DNA from: G963556115 sp963675945 | GTDB taxonomy: Bacteria > Planctomycetota > SZUA-567 | Length of the DNA: 64,000 nucleotides | NCBI GenBank assembly: GCA_963675945.1 | Contig: OY780932.1 | Location: 682,001-746,000, forward strand | Direction: 5' to 3' | Part shown: piece after piece, positions 42,585 to 51,745 of the stretch | Position numbering within the stretch: the first letter of the stretch is position 1 | How the letters are laid out: each line of letters starts with the position of its first letter | Position numbers and translations under genes: made by a program | Notes under the pieces: generated by a model | Seen by the model: the letters and a program-made list of their open reading frames with translations, nothing else | Told to the model about the DNA's origin: nothing | The model's database searches: none

Positions 42585-43520
42585 ATGATTTTTAATAACG
42601 GTGTCTGGCCAACAATGATAACAATTTTTGATGACCATAATAATCTGGATATTTCGGCAAATAAGAGAGTGGCCAGGCATTTACTGGAATATGGTGCCGA
42701 CGGCATTTTTACAGTCTGCCAATCGAGTGAGATGTTTGCTTTAAATACCCAGGAAAAAGTACTACTAGCAAAATCTGTTCTCGCTGAGGTAGGAGAAAAA
42801 ATCCAAGTCATAGCCTCCGGACACACCTCCGAGACCATTACTGCTCAACTCGAAGAATTAAAAGCCGTCGCCGCTACCGGTGTACACAGCATTGTACTGG
42901 TAACCAACAGACTTGATATCAACAACCAGGGAAGCACAGAATTATTAAAGAACACTGAGAGAATTCTCAACGAAATTCCTGATATTGATTTTGGCATTTA
43001 TGAATGCCCCTTTCCGTATCGACGCTTGCTAAGCGAGGACGAAATTGACTGGTGTGCAAAGAGCGGCCGTATAAAATTCTTCAAAGATGTCAGTTGTAAT
43101 GCAGATATTCAACAGAAGAGAATAGACCTGGTCAGAGGTACCCCCCTAAAGCTCTTCAATGCAAATACCCAGACCATACTGAACTCTCTGAAAATCGGTT
43201 ATAGCGGTTTCAACGGGGTAATGTGCAATTTCCATATCGACATTTACAAGTGGATGTATAACAACTTCACCACCGAGCCGGGAAAAGCTGCAACACTACA
43301 AGAATGGCTGAGCAAGGCCTGCGCAATTGAAGGGCCGGCATACCCGGCAATAGCCAAATACCATCTAAATAACCTTGGCTTGAATGTTGGTTATACCATG
43401 CGCGTTAAACCCAACACAAACTTGACGGCAGAGGCAAAACAAATGTCTGCGGATTTGGAAAAACAAGAAAATGAAATGCGCAAATTTCTTGGTCTAAAAA
43501 AAATGACCTGTAAGAGTTAA
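42585..43520 (+). CDS. DapA/NanA-superfamily lyase (probable 2-keto-3-deoxy acid aldolase)
   Basis: About 311 aa, a class I (beta/alpha)8 aldolase-like protein. It has GADGIFTVCQSSEMFALNTQEK (pyruvate-binding loop variant), the Tyr region IYECPFPYRRLLS and the Schiff-base Lys in IKFFKDVSCN. The SSEMF motif departs from the usual GTTGE of DapA, arguing for an acid-sugar lyase or dehydratase rather than dihydrodipicolinate synthase. ATG at 42570 is possible; the ATG at 42585 has GGATGG seven bases upstream. It follows the dehydrogenase by about 20 bases and ends the GntR-TRAP cluster. Confidence 0.85.
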   Translation: MIFNNGVWPTMITIFDDHNNLDISANKRVARHLLEYGADGIFTVCQSSEMFALNTQEKVLLAKSVLAEVGEKIQVIASGHTSETITAQLEELKAVAATGVHSIVLVTNRLDINNQGSTELLKNTERILNEIPDIDFGIYECPFPYRRLLSEDEIDWCAKSGRIKFFKDVSCNADIQQKRIDLVRGTPLKLFNANTQTILNSLKIGYSGFNGVMCNFHIDIYKWMYNNFTTEPGKAATLQEWLSKACAIEGPAYPAIAKYHLNNLGLNVGYTMRVKPNTNLTAEAKQMSADLEKQENEMRKFLGLKKMTCKS

Positions 43521-43558
43521 AACCCAAGTAAACTCAGGTTCACGTGAGTTCAACAAAT

Positions 43559-43599
43559 CGTGGTTTTGCAGAAGACTTCCCGCGCCCTGCAAAACCACG
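43559..43599. terminator. Bidirectional terminator between convergent genes
   Basis: A perfect 13-bp stem (CGTGGTTTTGCAG/CTGCAAAACCACG) with a 15-nt loop lies between the aldolase-type gene and larC. On the minus strand ATTTGTTG follows. Confidence 0.65.
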
Positions 43600-43604
43600 G
43601 TAAC

Positions 43605-45077
43605 TTATCTGGATTCATCCTGATTGAAGAACCTAGCCACAGACCGCCGGACTTCGCCCAACCCCATACCAGTTGCCTCGGCAACTTTTTTACAATCATC
43701 AAATTCCGCTTTTGCTGAAACAATTCTACCTTTATACATTCCAAGTTTGACTCTCACCGAGTGCCCCTGAATCTTTACTTCTTCAATCACCCGTTCCAGT
43801 ATACTCCGCCCTACTTCACGTAGCCTGATGCCCAGCGTCACCCCACTGCTGAATATTACCTGCTCAACCCGGGGTCTGTCGGCAATGCGCAAGAGTACCA
43901 CCACCTCATACCCCCCACGTGACTTCTTCATTATTGCTGGCAGCGCATAACTCTCAAGAACCCCAACCCCATACAGATTCTCCTGGAGAAGCCCAAGCTC
44001 CTCGCCGGTAATGTCATCCACTGCAAATCTAATCTCAATAATCCGATCATTGACTATCGCCGTCGAGGTATCCCGGGTATAACATACCGCCCGTACCGCA
44101 TTGGCAACTTTAGAAAAATCCTTATCCCCAGCCCCATACCCCACACTAACTACCCTACCACCAGAAAATTTACCAAACTCCTCACATAATACCCCAAGTA
44201 TTGCTGCACCTGTAGGAGTCAATAACTCACTCTCAACACTCCCCGCATAAATCGGTATTGCCCGCTTCTGAATTATCTTCATCGTAGCCGGAGCCGGTAC
44301 CGGCATGATACCATGCGCACACTTCACCGTCCCGCTACCTACAGCCACCTCACTTGCGGTAATATGCTCAACTCCAATATTCTCAAGCGCCAGCAGAGTA
44401 CCGATGACATCCAACAGGGTATCAACCCCGCTTACCTCATGAAAATGCACCTTCTCCTTGGCCAGACCATGCACCTCACCCTCTACCTCAGCGATAAGAT
44501 TGAAGATTGCCGCCGCCTTCTGCTGAACCGATTTACTCAAAACAGGATTATCCAAGACCTTGAGCATATCACCAAGATGCCGATGCGCCGAATGCCCGTG
44601 GCTATGTTCACCACTATGACTGTGACCATGCTCATGCCCGTGGCTGTGTTCACCACTGTGACTATGACTATGCTCATGCCCGTGGCTGTGTTCACCACTA
44701 TGACTGTGACTATGCTCGTGCCCGTGGCTATGTTCACCACTGTGACTATGCTCATGCCCGTGGCTGTGTTCACCACTGTGACTGTGACTATGCTCGTGCC
44801 CGTGGCTGTGTTCACCACTGTGACTATGTTCATGCCCGTGGCTATGACTCGGCTCCAATCCAACACCATCGGCACCATCCGATTTATCGGTAATTACAAC
44901 CTTCTTAGCAGTTATTCCAGACCGAACTACATCCGTAAGTTCAAGACTCCAGTCCTCAATATTCAATTTTGTAAGAGTATCAATAATATACTTCTCATCC
45001 GCCCCACAATCAATCAAGGCACCAAGCAACATATCACCGGCTGCCCCACACGGCAATTCAAAATGTAACCTACTCAT
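43605..45077 (-). CDS. larC: LarC nickel-pincer cofactor synthase with His-rich insert
   Basis: LarC inserts nickel into the pyridinium dithiocarboxylate cofactor (NPN) used by lactate racemase and related enzymes. The N terminus LHFELPCGAAGDMLLGALID and the later VHFHEVSGVDTLLDVIG, HGIMPVPAPAT and ELLTPTGAAILG are family hallmarks, and the C-terminal half is complete (490 aa in one frame). Residues 77-167 are a repeated His/Ser/Gly/Glu segment with about 39 His, probably a nickel store or buffer. No larA, larB or larE gene is nearby. AAAGGGAAAT precedes the ATG. Confidence 0.93.
   Translation of the reverse strand: MSRLHFELPCGAAGDMLLGALIDCGADEKYIIDTLTKLNIEDWSLELTDVVRSGITAKKVVITDKSDGADGVGLEPSHSHGHEHSHSGEHSHGHEHSHSHSGEHSHGHEHSHSGEHSHGHEHSHSHSGEHSHGHEHSHSHSGEHSHGHEHGHSHSGEHSHGHSAHRHLGDMLKVLDNPVLSKSVQQKAAAIFNLIAEVEGEVHGLAKEKVHFHEVSGVDTLLDVIGTLLALENIGVEHITASEVAVGSGTVKCAHGIMPVPAPATMKIIQKRAIPIYAGSVESELLTPTGAAILGVLCEEFGKFSGGRVVSVGYGAGDKDFSKVANAVRAVCYTRDTSTAIVNDRIIEIRFAVDDITGEELGLLQENLYGVGVLESYALPAIMKKSRGGYEVVVLLRIADRPRVEQVIFSSGVTLGIRLREVGRSILERVIEEVKIQGHSVRVKLGMYKGRIVSAKAEFDDCKKVAEATGMGLGEVRRSVARFFNQDESR
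44577..44849 (-). repeat. His-rich repeat region within larC
   Basis: Six copies of a GEHSHGHEHSHS-type unit (36 or 42 bp) preceded by a partial one, coding LarC residues 77-167. At DNA level the units are close to identical, so this stretch can expand or shrink by slippage or recombination. Confidence 0.9.
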
Positions 45078-45215
45078 ATTTCCCTTTCATTATCAACTCT
45101 AATTGCGCTCATTGCCCGCATACATAAACCTGAGCCATATCTGCGCCACACACCAGCACTTTAACTAACAATCCGTGCCGGCATTACTTATAAATTCACG
45201 CCCAGACTGCTCAGA

Positions 45216-46922
45216 CTACAAGCGTTTCCCTTTGAGGATCGCCCAGGCCAGCCAGAATCCCAAACAGAGAGCCGCAAGATATCCGGCGCTGGCAATCACC
45301 GCAGATATCGGCACACCGGTTAAAAAAGGTATCTCCACACTATTTACCAGCTCTGAACCCGACGCCAAAACAATCGAACTCCCCAGTAAAATCGCACTTA
45401 TTAAGAGTCCGAGGGTTATCCGGTTACTAGCCCGTTCTACCTGCGAACTCACATCCTCCAAACCTTCATGATGAAAGATAATCCTGGTCTTACCGGCTCT
45501 GGCCTTGCTCATAAGATCGCGTAGATCCTCAGGAGTACGTTTCAACAGATTGAAGAGTCGATAAAGATAGAACCCGAATGACCAAGCCATATCCTTGGGA
45601 TCAAAGAACTCCGGAACCGTCTTCTTGAGAAACGGCTTTATCGCTTTGGTAAAGTTATAGTTCGGGCAGACCTTCCTGATAACCCCCTGTATAGTTATAA
45701 AGCTCTTGGCCAGGAGGACAAAGTCTCTGGGCAGTATCAGCCCGTTCCGCCTGGCGATAGCGATTGCCTCATTTATTGCCTGCCCGATATCTATCTTATC
45801 CATCGGCAGACCGTAATACCGGGTTATAAATGTGGAAAACTCATTTCTGAAATCCCGAAGATTCGTATGCTCCGATACCACTCCGACAGTCGAGAAGAAA
45901 TCCGCCACTACATCTATATCACCCCGACTGAGCGCAATAAGCATGATAATAAACTGCTTCTTCATATCATCGGGTATCTGTCCTACCTGCCCATAATCAA
46001 TTATGGCAATTCGTTTATCAGTGAGTATAAAGATATTTCCCGGATGCGGATCTGAGTGAAACAAACCGTACTTGAAGTACTGGCGCATAAAACAATCGGT
46101 CAACTTCTGTGCCACATTCTCAGCCTCGCTATGCAGAGCCGGAATTTTGCTGGAGAGGGATTCACCCTCAATCTCCTCTAAAACCAAAGTATCATGACTC
46201 ACATAATCCCAGAAGACTCGTGGCGCAATAACATCTTTATCTTCACGAAACTGCTCGATAAAGCGTTCCGTAAATGCCCCTTCGGTCACAAAATCAAGCT
46301 CACGCTGCATGCACTGAGCAAATTCATCCACAATCATTTCCGGGCGAAGCGTAGAAGTCTCCGGGAAATGCTTGACCAAAACTCCGGCAAGATACTTGAG
46401 TAACGCCAGATCATCCTTGACAATCTCATCGGTTCCCGGGCGTTTGACCTTGATAACCACCTTCTCCCCGCTGCGTAGCACCGCTCTATGCACCTGCCCG
46501 ATACTCCCGCTGGCAAGTGCTACTTCATCGATAGAGGCGAATATCTCGTTGCAAGGCTGGCGCAGACTCTCCTCAATAACCCAACGAATCTTGGAAAAAT
46601 CGAGTGGCTCAACGTTCTCCTGCAGACGCGAGAATGCGGCAATATATTCAGGCGGCATAATATCGGGTCTAGTAGCCAGAACCTGCCCGAATTTTATAAA
46701 GGTCGCTCCCAATTCTTCTATTACCATGGTAAGTCGCACCGCATTATGCACTCGGCTATCGTGAAGATCATCGGAATTGGCTACCGCTTTGAGGCGCATG
46801 GAGGAAGGCAGGAGTGAGTCGAGGCCGGCATGAACCACAACATGAGCAAAGCCATGCCGGGCAAGGGTCGCCAAGATCTCACGCAACCTTTTCAGGTTCA
46901 TAAATTTTCCAAAGATATTCAT
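45216..46922 (-). CDS. ABC1/UbiB-family atypical kinase
   Basis: A 568-aa protein of the UbiB/ADCK family. Family motifs are LGATFIKFGQVLATRPD (KxGQ), ALASGSIGQVHRA (Ala-rich nucleotide loop), VVIKVKRPG (Lys), FHSDPHPGN (catalytic loop) and IIDYGQVGQ (metal loop). Two C-terminal membrane helices (about 495-565) anchor it. UbiB proteins support quinone synthesis and lipid handling; no ubi or men genes are adjacent. The start could be at 46922 or the internal Met eight codons later; neither site is strong. Confidence 0.9.
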   Translation of the reverse strand: MNIFGKFMNLKRLREILATLARHGFAHVVVHAGLDSLLPSSMRLKAVANSDDLHDSRVHNAVRLTMVIEELGATFIKFGQVLATRPDIMPPEYIAAFSRLQENVEPLDFSKIRWVIEESLRQPCNEIFASIDEVALASGSIGQVHRAVLRSGEKVVIKVKRPGTDEIVKDDLALLKYLAGVLVKHFPETSTLRPEMIVDEFAQCMQRELDFVTEGAFTERFIEQFREDKDVIAPRVFWDYVSHDTLVLEEIEGESLSSKIPALHSEAENVAQKLTDCFMRQYFKYGLFHSDPHPGNIFILTDKRIAIIDYGQVGQIPDDMKKQFIIMLIALSRGDIDVVADFFSTVGVVSEHTNLRDFRNEFSTFITRYYGLPMDKIDIGQAINEAIAIARRNGLILPRDFVLLAKSFITIQGVIRKVCPNYNFTKAIKPFLKKTVPEFFDPKDMAWSFGFYLYRLFNLLKRTPEDLRDLMSKARAGKTRIIFHHEGLEDVSSQVERASNRITLGLLISAILLGSSIVLASGSELVNSVEIPFLTGVPISAVIASAGYLAALCLGFWLAWAILKGKRL

Positions 46923-47012
46923 AACTCAACTACCGCCTAGCGTAATTATTTCCAAAATCCTATCTGTAAGGAAACATTATAACCCCACTCAATAATTATT
47001 GCAACCCAAGAA

Positions 47013-48413
47013 CTATTCTATCACCCGCATTTTCTGCCACTTACCACTTCTATAGCGGCTGAAAAAGACTATTCCGCCGATAATTCCGTAACCCAAGAGT
47101 ATTTTCCAGAGTGTCCAAGCTCCCGCCTCAAAATAATAATAAGCGATATAACACGGCAATGCAAAGAAGAGCCAGCTCATTCCCGTCCCCACAAACATAC
47201 AGAATCTAGTATCTCCCGCCCCTTTAATCGCCCCGCTAAAGAGAATCATTAATCCGTCAAGGAGGAAGAAAAGTAGAATATAATGTAACATCTTCTCGGT
47301 TATTCGGTAGACTTCCGCCACATTCTCCGTACCTGCCAGAGGAAATAGCCCTATTATTTCATGTGGCAAGAGCAAGAATACAATACTCAATACTCCAACA
47401 TATCCCAGCATCACCAATAAGCAATTCTTTACCGCCCGCTTGGCCAATTCGATATTCTCTGCCCCGATACCCTGACCGACAAAGATGCCTGCGGTAACCC
47501 CCACACTGGTCACAGGAATAAATAGTACCGCATTGAAAGTAAAGGCAATAGTACTCGCTATGCTTATCTTATTACCCATCAATGCTAGCAAATGAATAAA
47601 GACACCGAAAGAGGTCACATCAAGGCAGAACTGCACCCCACTGGGAAGTCCATATTTGATGACTCGCTTAAAGAGACTAATGAAGAAAAACCGCTTGGGC
47701 AGAGTATTATACTTCTTTCGGTGCTTCTTCTGCAGAAACATTATCAGAGTAAAGCAAAACCCGGAAATTGCTGAAACAACGGTACCAATCGCAGCTCCGG
47801 ATATCCCCATTTGCGCAATACCCCACCTTCCCACTCCCAATCGCTCCAGACCGTCATCCCCAAATATCAATACATAATTGACAGCAATATTGACCAATGT
47901 ACTCAGAATTTCCTGCAAGGTAACCATCCAGGTCTGCCCTCGGCCATTCCAAAAGGTCATCAAGGCATTGGTCATAATGAAGAAGACCGTACCCAAGCAG
48001 ACGATTTTGAAATATGGTATCTCAAAGGCAATCTGTGCCGGGGCGTGTCCTAGAGCCGTAAACAGCCACTCCCCCCAGAGATAACCGCTCCCTACCACGA
48101 CCCCTCCTACGAGCGCAAGAATAAGCCCTTGCCAGACTACAATTCCCACCCGTTTCTGCCGATTCGCTCCAATATACTGCGCCACAAAACTACTAATATA
48201 GCTGACAAACCCAAGCCAAAAACTGAACATGGTAAACCAGACTACACCTGCAGATAATGATGCAGCTAGAGCCAGTCCGTTAAAGTGTGAAAGCATGATT
48301 CTGTCAGTAAATATCTTTATCGCCACTCCAGAACTTGCAACCATAAGCGGCAGCGCCACCCGGATTATCTCGGTAATCGCTCCAGATTCAAATTTTGAAG
48401 ATCCTCTCTGCAT
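47013..48413 (-). CDS. MATE-family efflux transporter
   Basis: A 466-aa multidrug and toxin extrusion type antiporter with about 12 membrane segments. Characteristic parts are ALPLMVASSGVAIKIFTDRIMLSHFNGLALAAS near the start, AQYIGANRQKRVG and GVTAGIFVGQGIGAENIELAKRA. It uses a sodium or proton gradient; substrates are unknown. AAAGGAG precedes the ATG at 48413. It is transcribed divergently from clpC. Confidence 0.9.
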   Translation of the reverse strand: MQRGSSKFESGAITEIIRVALPLMVASSGVAIKIFTDRIMLSHFNGLALAASLSAGVVWFTMFSFWLGFVSYISSFVAQYIGANRQKRVGIVVWQGLILALVGGVVVGSGYLWGEWLFTALGHAPAQIAFEIPYFKIVCLGTVFFIMTNALMTFWNGRGQTWMVTLQEILSTLVNIAVNYVLIFGDDGLERLGVGRWGIAQMGISGAAIGTVVSAISGFCFTLIMFLQKKHRKKYNTLPKRFFFISLFKRVIKYGLPSGVQFCLDVTSFGVFIHLLALMGNKISIASTIAFTFNAVLFIPVTSVGVTAGIFVGQGIGAENIELAKRAVKNCLLVMLGYVGVLSIVFLLLPHEIIGLFPLAGTENVAEVYRITEKMLHYILLFFLLDGLMILFSGAIKGAGDTRFCMFVGTGMSWLFFALPCYIAYYYFEAGAWTLWKILLGYGIIGGIVFFSRYRSGKWQKMRVIE

Positions 48414-48743
48414 ATAACTCCTTTACACACAGGTAAATTAAGTGACCGAGCCAGGTCGAAAAGAATAGCAATTATAGCTTAATATCAGGCATTTTTATTG
48501 TAAATTTTTCTTTAAAATAATTTTTACCGCAAAATATTGAAAAAAATCCAGCAATAAAAAAGCAAATCTGTATAATCTCAGTATGATAGCAGTTATGGTA
48601 TAGGATCAACGAATTAGGAGATTAATGCTAATTCAATGATAATCAATTACAAATATAACATTACTAAGATATAAAGGTGACTGCATAAACTTTTTTATGA
48701 GCAGATACCTAGACTCTTAACTCGAAAGGGAGAAGTTTTGGAT
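48414..48743. other. Intergenic region between the MATE gene and clpC
   Basis: About 330 bases without a gene. TATAAT at 48571-48576 is a candidate -10 for clpC, but its -35 is poor. I see no CIRCE element or CtsR-type repeat. Confidence 0.4.
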
Positions 48744-51389
48744 ATGTTTGAAAAATTTACCGACCGAGCGCGCAAGGTAATCAATCTTGCCAGGCAAGAA
48801 GCCGAAAGACTTGGTCACGAATTCATCGGGACAGAGCACATACTCCTCGGACTGGTTAAAGAGGGTTCAGGTGTTGCTGCCAACGTACTGGAGATACTAA
48901 ACGTTGACCTGGAGAAGGTCAGACTCGAAGTGGAAAAATATGTCACTCCTACCGGCGAGACCAAGAGTTTCACCACCTCCCTGCCCTTTACGCCAAAGGC
49001 CAAGAAGGTTCTCGAACTGGCAATGGAGGAAGCGCGAAACCTGGATCATAACTATATTGGCACCGAGCACCTGCTTCTGGGACTGCTCAGAGAGAGCGAG
49101 GGTATGGCCGCTCAGGTACTGCTCAATCTGGATGTCAGTCTGGAAGATGTCAGGGCTGAAGTTATGGAACTGCTGGGAGCCGACTCCAGCACCGATCTCA
49201 ATTCTCTGAGTGACCTGCACAGCAGCACCCCGCCGGAACCAACTCAACACACGCATTCGACCACTCAGGCACCAAAATCCAGTTCTGAGAGTTCGACCCC
49301 GGCTCTCGATTCATTCGGCCGAGATCTCACCGCCCTCGCCCGGGAAGACAAACTCGACCCGGTTATCGGTAGAGATAAGGAGATAGAACGCGTCCTACAG
49401 ATTCTCTCCCGTAGACGCAAGAATAACCCGGTTATTCTAGGAGAAGCCGGTGTCGGCAAGACTGCAATCGTTGAAGGACTAGCGCAGAATATTGTCAGCG
49501 GCAATGTACCAGAGTTACTCTTTGACAAGAGGATTGTAGTCCTTGATTTAGCCATGATGGTTGCCGGTACCAAGTACCGAGGCCAGTTCGAAGAACGAAT
49601 CAAAGCGGTTATGACCGAGGTTCGCCGAGCCAAAAATGTTATTCTCTTCATTGATGAACTGCATACTCTTGTCGGTGCAGGTGGCGCTGAAGGCTCAATC
49701 GACGCATCAAATGTCCTCAAACCGGCAATGGCCAGAGGCGAAGTACAGTGCGTCGGCGCAACCACACTCGACGAGTACCGCAAGTACATTGAGAAGGATT
49801 CCGCACTTGAACGACGTTTTCAGAGCATCATGGTAAACCCTCCGAGTCCCGAGCATGCGGTAGAGATTCTCAAAGGCCTCCGTGACAAGTATGAAGCTCA
49901 CCACCGGGTTCGAATCACCGACGGTGCTATTACCCAGGCGGTAAAACTCAGTGACAGATACATCAGCGGCCGTTTCCTCCCGGATAAGGCGATAGATGTC
50001 ATCGATGAAGCCGGTTCAAGGGTAAGACTGACCACCATGACCAGACCCCCAGATCTCACCGAGATCGAGAAGGATATCGCCAACCTCGAGCGGGAGAAGA
50101 ACGAGGCGGTAATGGCTCAGGAATTTGAAAAAGCTGCCGAACTCCGAGACCAAGCCGAAAAACTCAAAACCAAGAAGAAAGAGATCAAGGACAGCTGGCG
50201 GGAGAAGAGTGGCGAGTCGCATGGAGTCGTCGACGAACACATTGTCGCCAGCGTAGTCAGTTCTATCTCCGGGGTACCGCTCGCGCAGTTGGAAGAGAAA
50301 GAGACCGAACGACTTCTAGAGATGGAGAAGGTTTTGCATGAGAAGGTTGTCAGTCAGAATGAGGCCATCTCTGCGGTATCGCGCTGCCTGCGCCGCGGCA
50401 GAGCCGGCATGAAAGATCCCCGCCGGCCTATGGGTTCATTCCTCTTCCTCGGACCTACTGGTGTCGGTAAGACTTTGCTAGCAAAAGCTCTAGCCGAATT
50501 TATGTTCGGAGACGAGGAAGCACTTATCCAGGTCGATATGTCTGAATATATGGAGAAGCATTCGGTAAGCCGCCTTGTAGGTGCACCTCCGGGATATGTT
50601 GGCTTTGAAGAAGGTGGACAGCTTACCGAGAAGGTACGGCGCCGTCCGTACTCAGTGGTACTGATTGATGAACTGGAAAAAGCGCATACCGATATCTTCA
50701 ATATCCTCCTGCAGATAATGGAGGAAGGTCAATTGACCGACAGCTATGGGCGTAAGGTAGACTTCAGAAATACGATTCTGATTCTGACCAGCAATGTCGG
50801 TGCGGAACTAATCAAAAATCAGGGCAACCTCGGCTTTAGCAAACGTGGCAGTGAGTCGATCCATGACCGCCTCAAAAAGTCCCTCGAAGAAGCGGTTGAG
50901 AATTACTACCGCCCTGAATTCATCAACCGCCTCGATGAAGTGGTTATCTTCCGTTATCTAGAGAAGAAAGATCTTGAGAGTATTATCGATATCGAAATCA
51001 TGGGAATTCGCAAACGGATGCAGGATATGGAGATGGATATTGAACTCACCCAGCCTGCCAAGAACTTTATCATCAACAAGGGTTATGACCAGGACTTTGG
51101 CGCCAGACCCTTGCGCCGGGCGATTGGTCAATACATCGAAGACCCTATTGCTGAAGAGATACTACGCCGAAGATTCAACTCCGGTCACAAAATTCTTGTC
51201 GGGGTCAAAGATGGCCATCTAGACTTTAGCGAAGAAGAGTTCGAGATCGCTACAACTACTGCCGAAAACGAAAATAGAGATACAACCGAGTTTCTGCGCG
51301 AAGCAAAATCCAATAAAGATCTGGAGAAAGAAGCCGCAGACCAAGAACAAGCTGAAAATTCCACAGAAATCATAAAGGATGAGGAATAA
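48744..51389 (+). CDS. clpC: ClpC-type AAA+ unfoldase
   Basis: An Hsp100 unfoldase that feeds proteins to ClpP. The 881 aa hold two Clp_N repeats (about 1-145), AAA+ domain 1 (GEAGVGKTA, VILFIDELHTLVGAG), a central UVR-type helical part (about 430-470, EFEKAAELRDQAEKLK) typical of ClpC, and AAA+ domain 2 (GPTGVGKTLLAK, VVLIDELEKAH). The Clp C-terminal domain and an acidic tail of about 50 residues follow. A TTG at 48738 is in frame, but the ATG at 48744 matches the usual ClpC start; GGGAGAA lies upstream. The CtsR/McsAB genes that accompany clpC in Firmicutes are absent. Confidence 0.96.
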   Translation: MFEKFTDRARKVINLARQEAERLGHEFIGTEHILLGLVKEGSGVAANVLEILNVDLEKVRLEVEKYVTPTGETKSFTTSLPFTPKAKKVLELAMEEARNLDHNYIGTEHLLLGLLRESEGMAAQVLLNLDVSLEDVRAEVMELLGADSSTDLNSLSDLHSSTPPEPTQHTHSTTQAPKSSSESSTPALDSFGRDLTALAREDKLDPVIGRDKEIERVLQILSRRRKNNPVILGEAGVGKTAIVEGLAQNIVSGNVPELLFDKRIVVLDLAMMVAGTKYRGQFEERIKAVMTEVRRAKNVILFIDELHTLVGAGGAEGSIDASNVLKPAMARGEVQCVGATTLDEYRKYIEKDSALERRFQSIMVNPPSPEHAVEILKGLRDKYEAHHRVRITDGAITQAVKLSDRYISGRFLPDKAIDVIDEAGSRVRLTTMTRPPDLTEIEKDIANLEREKNEAVMAQEFEKAAELRDQAEKLKTKKKEIKDSWREKSGESHGVVDEHIVASVVSSISGVPLAQLEEKETERLLEMEKVLHEKVVSQNEAISAVSRCLRRGRAGMKDPRRPMGSFLFLGPTGVGKTLLAKALAEFMFGDEEALIQVDMSEYMEKHSVSRLVGAPPGYVGFEEGGQLTEKVRRRPYSVVLIDELEKAHTDIFNILLQIMEEGQLTDSYGRKVDFRNTILILTSNVGAELIKNQGNLGFSKRGSESIHDRLKKSLEEAVENYYRPEFINRLDEVVIFRYLEKKDLESIIDIEIMGIRKRMQDMEMDIELTQPAKNFIINKGYDQDFGARPLRRAIGQYIEDPIAEEILRRRFNSGHKILVGVKDGHLDFSEEEFEIATTTAENENRDTTEFLREAKSNKDLEKEAADQEQAENSTEIIKDEE

Positions 51390-51398
51390 AGGATACCC

Positions 51399-51623
51399 AT
51401 GACTATTCGCTGGTTAATAATACTTCTAACACTGCTCATTGTTGCTGCAATGCCTGGCTGTTCAACACCAAACATAAACTCAGAAGACAAGGAAGAGTTT
51501 AAGAGTGATGCCAAGTCTGCCTGGAATGCGGTCAGCTTTGCCATGAACATTGCCAACCCGCTTTATTACGCTGAGAAAGGGGCTGAGTACGGATATCATG
51601 CAATCAAGGATGATGACAACTAG
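51399..51623 (+). CDS. Small putative lipoprotein
   Basis: A 74-aa ORF starting 9 bases after clpC. It has a hydrophobic signal (IRWLIILLTLLIVAAMPGC) with lipobox AMPGC (Cys near residue 21), then a polar tail of about 53 residues (NSEDKEEFKSDAKSAWNAVS). AAGGATA precedes the ATG. The short length and lipobox resemble entericidin-type small lipoproteins, but I do not recognise the family. It is probably cotranscribed with clpC and ends before a terminator. Confidence 0.7.
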   Translation: MTIRWLIILLTLLIVAAMPGCSTPNINSEDKEEFKSDAKSAWNAVSFAMNIANPLYYAEKGAEYGYHAIKDDDN

Positions 51624-51667
51624 AATACCCGGTAAGCCCTTTTAGCCCTGCTAGACTATACAATTTT

Positions 51668-51706
51668 GAGGTTTAACAGGATACCATATTCTGTTAAACC
51701 TCTTTG
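51668..51706 (+). terminator. Rho-independent terminator of the clpC unit
   Basis: A 12-bp perfect stem (GAGGTTTAACAG/CTGTTAAACCTC, 11-nt loop) is followed by TTTGTATT, 45 bases after the small lipoprotein gene. Confidence 0.7.
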
Positions 51707-51745
51707 TATTGCCCAATAATATTTCAGCTTTTTTAAGGATCTTCT

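Noticed and set aside
44577..44849. Direct repeats that might suggest a CRISPR array
   Set aside because: The units are contiguous, in frame, without spacers, and code for the His-rich part of LarC.
44313..45068. A 251-codon plus-strand frame opposite larC
   Set aside because: Its repetitive TTMTVTMLMPVAVF-type content is just the complement of the His-rich larC repeats.
48414..48743. CIRCE or CtsR operator before clpC
   Set aside because: No TTAGCACTC-N9-GAGTGCTAA or tandem heptamer pattern was found.
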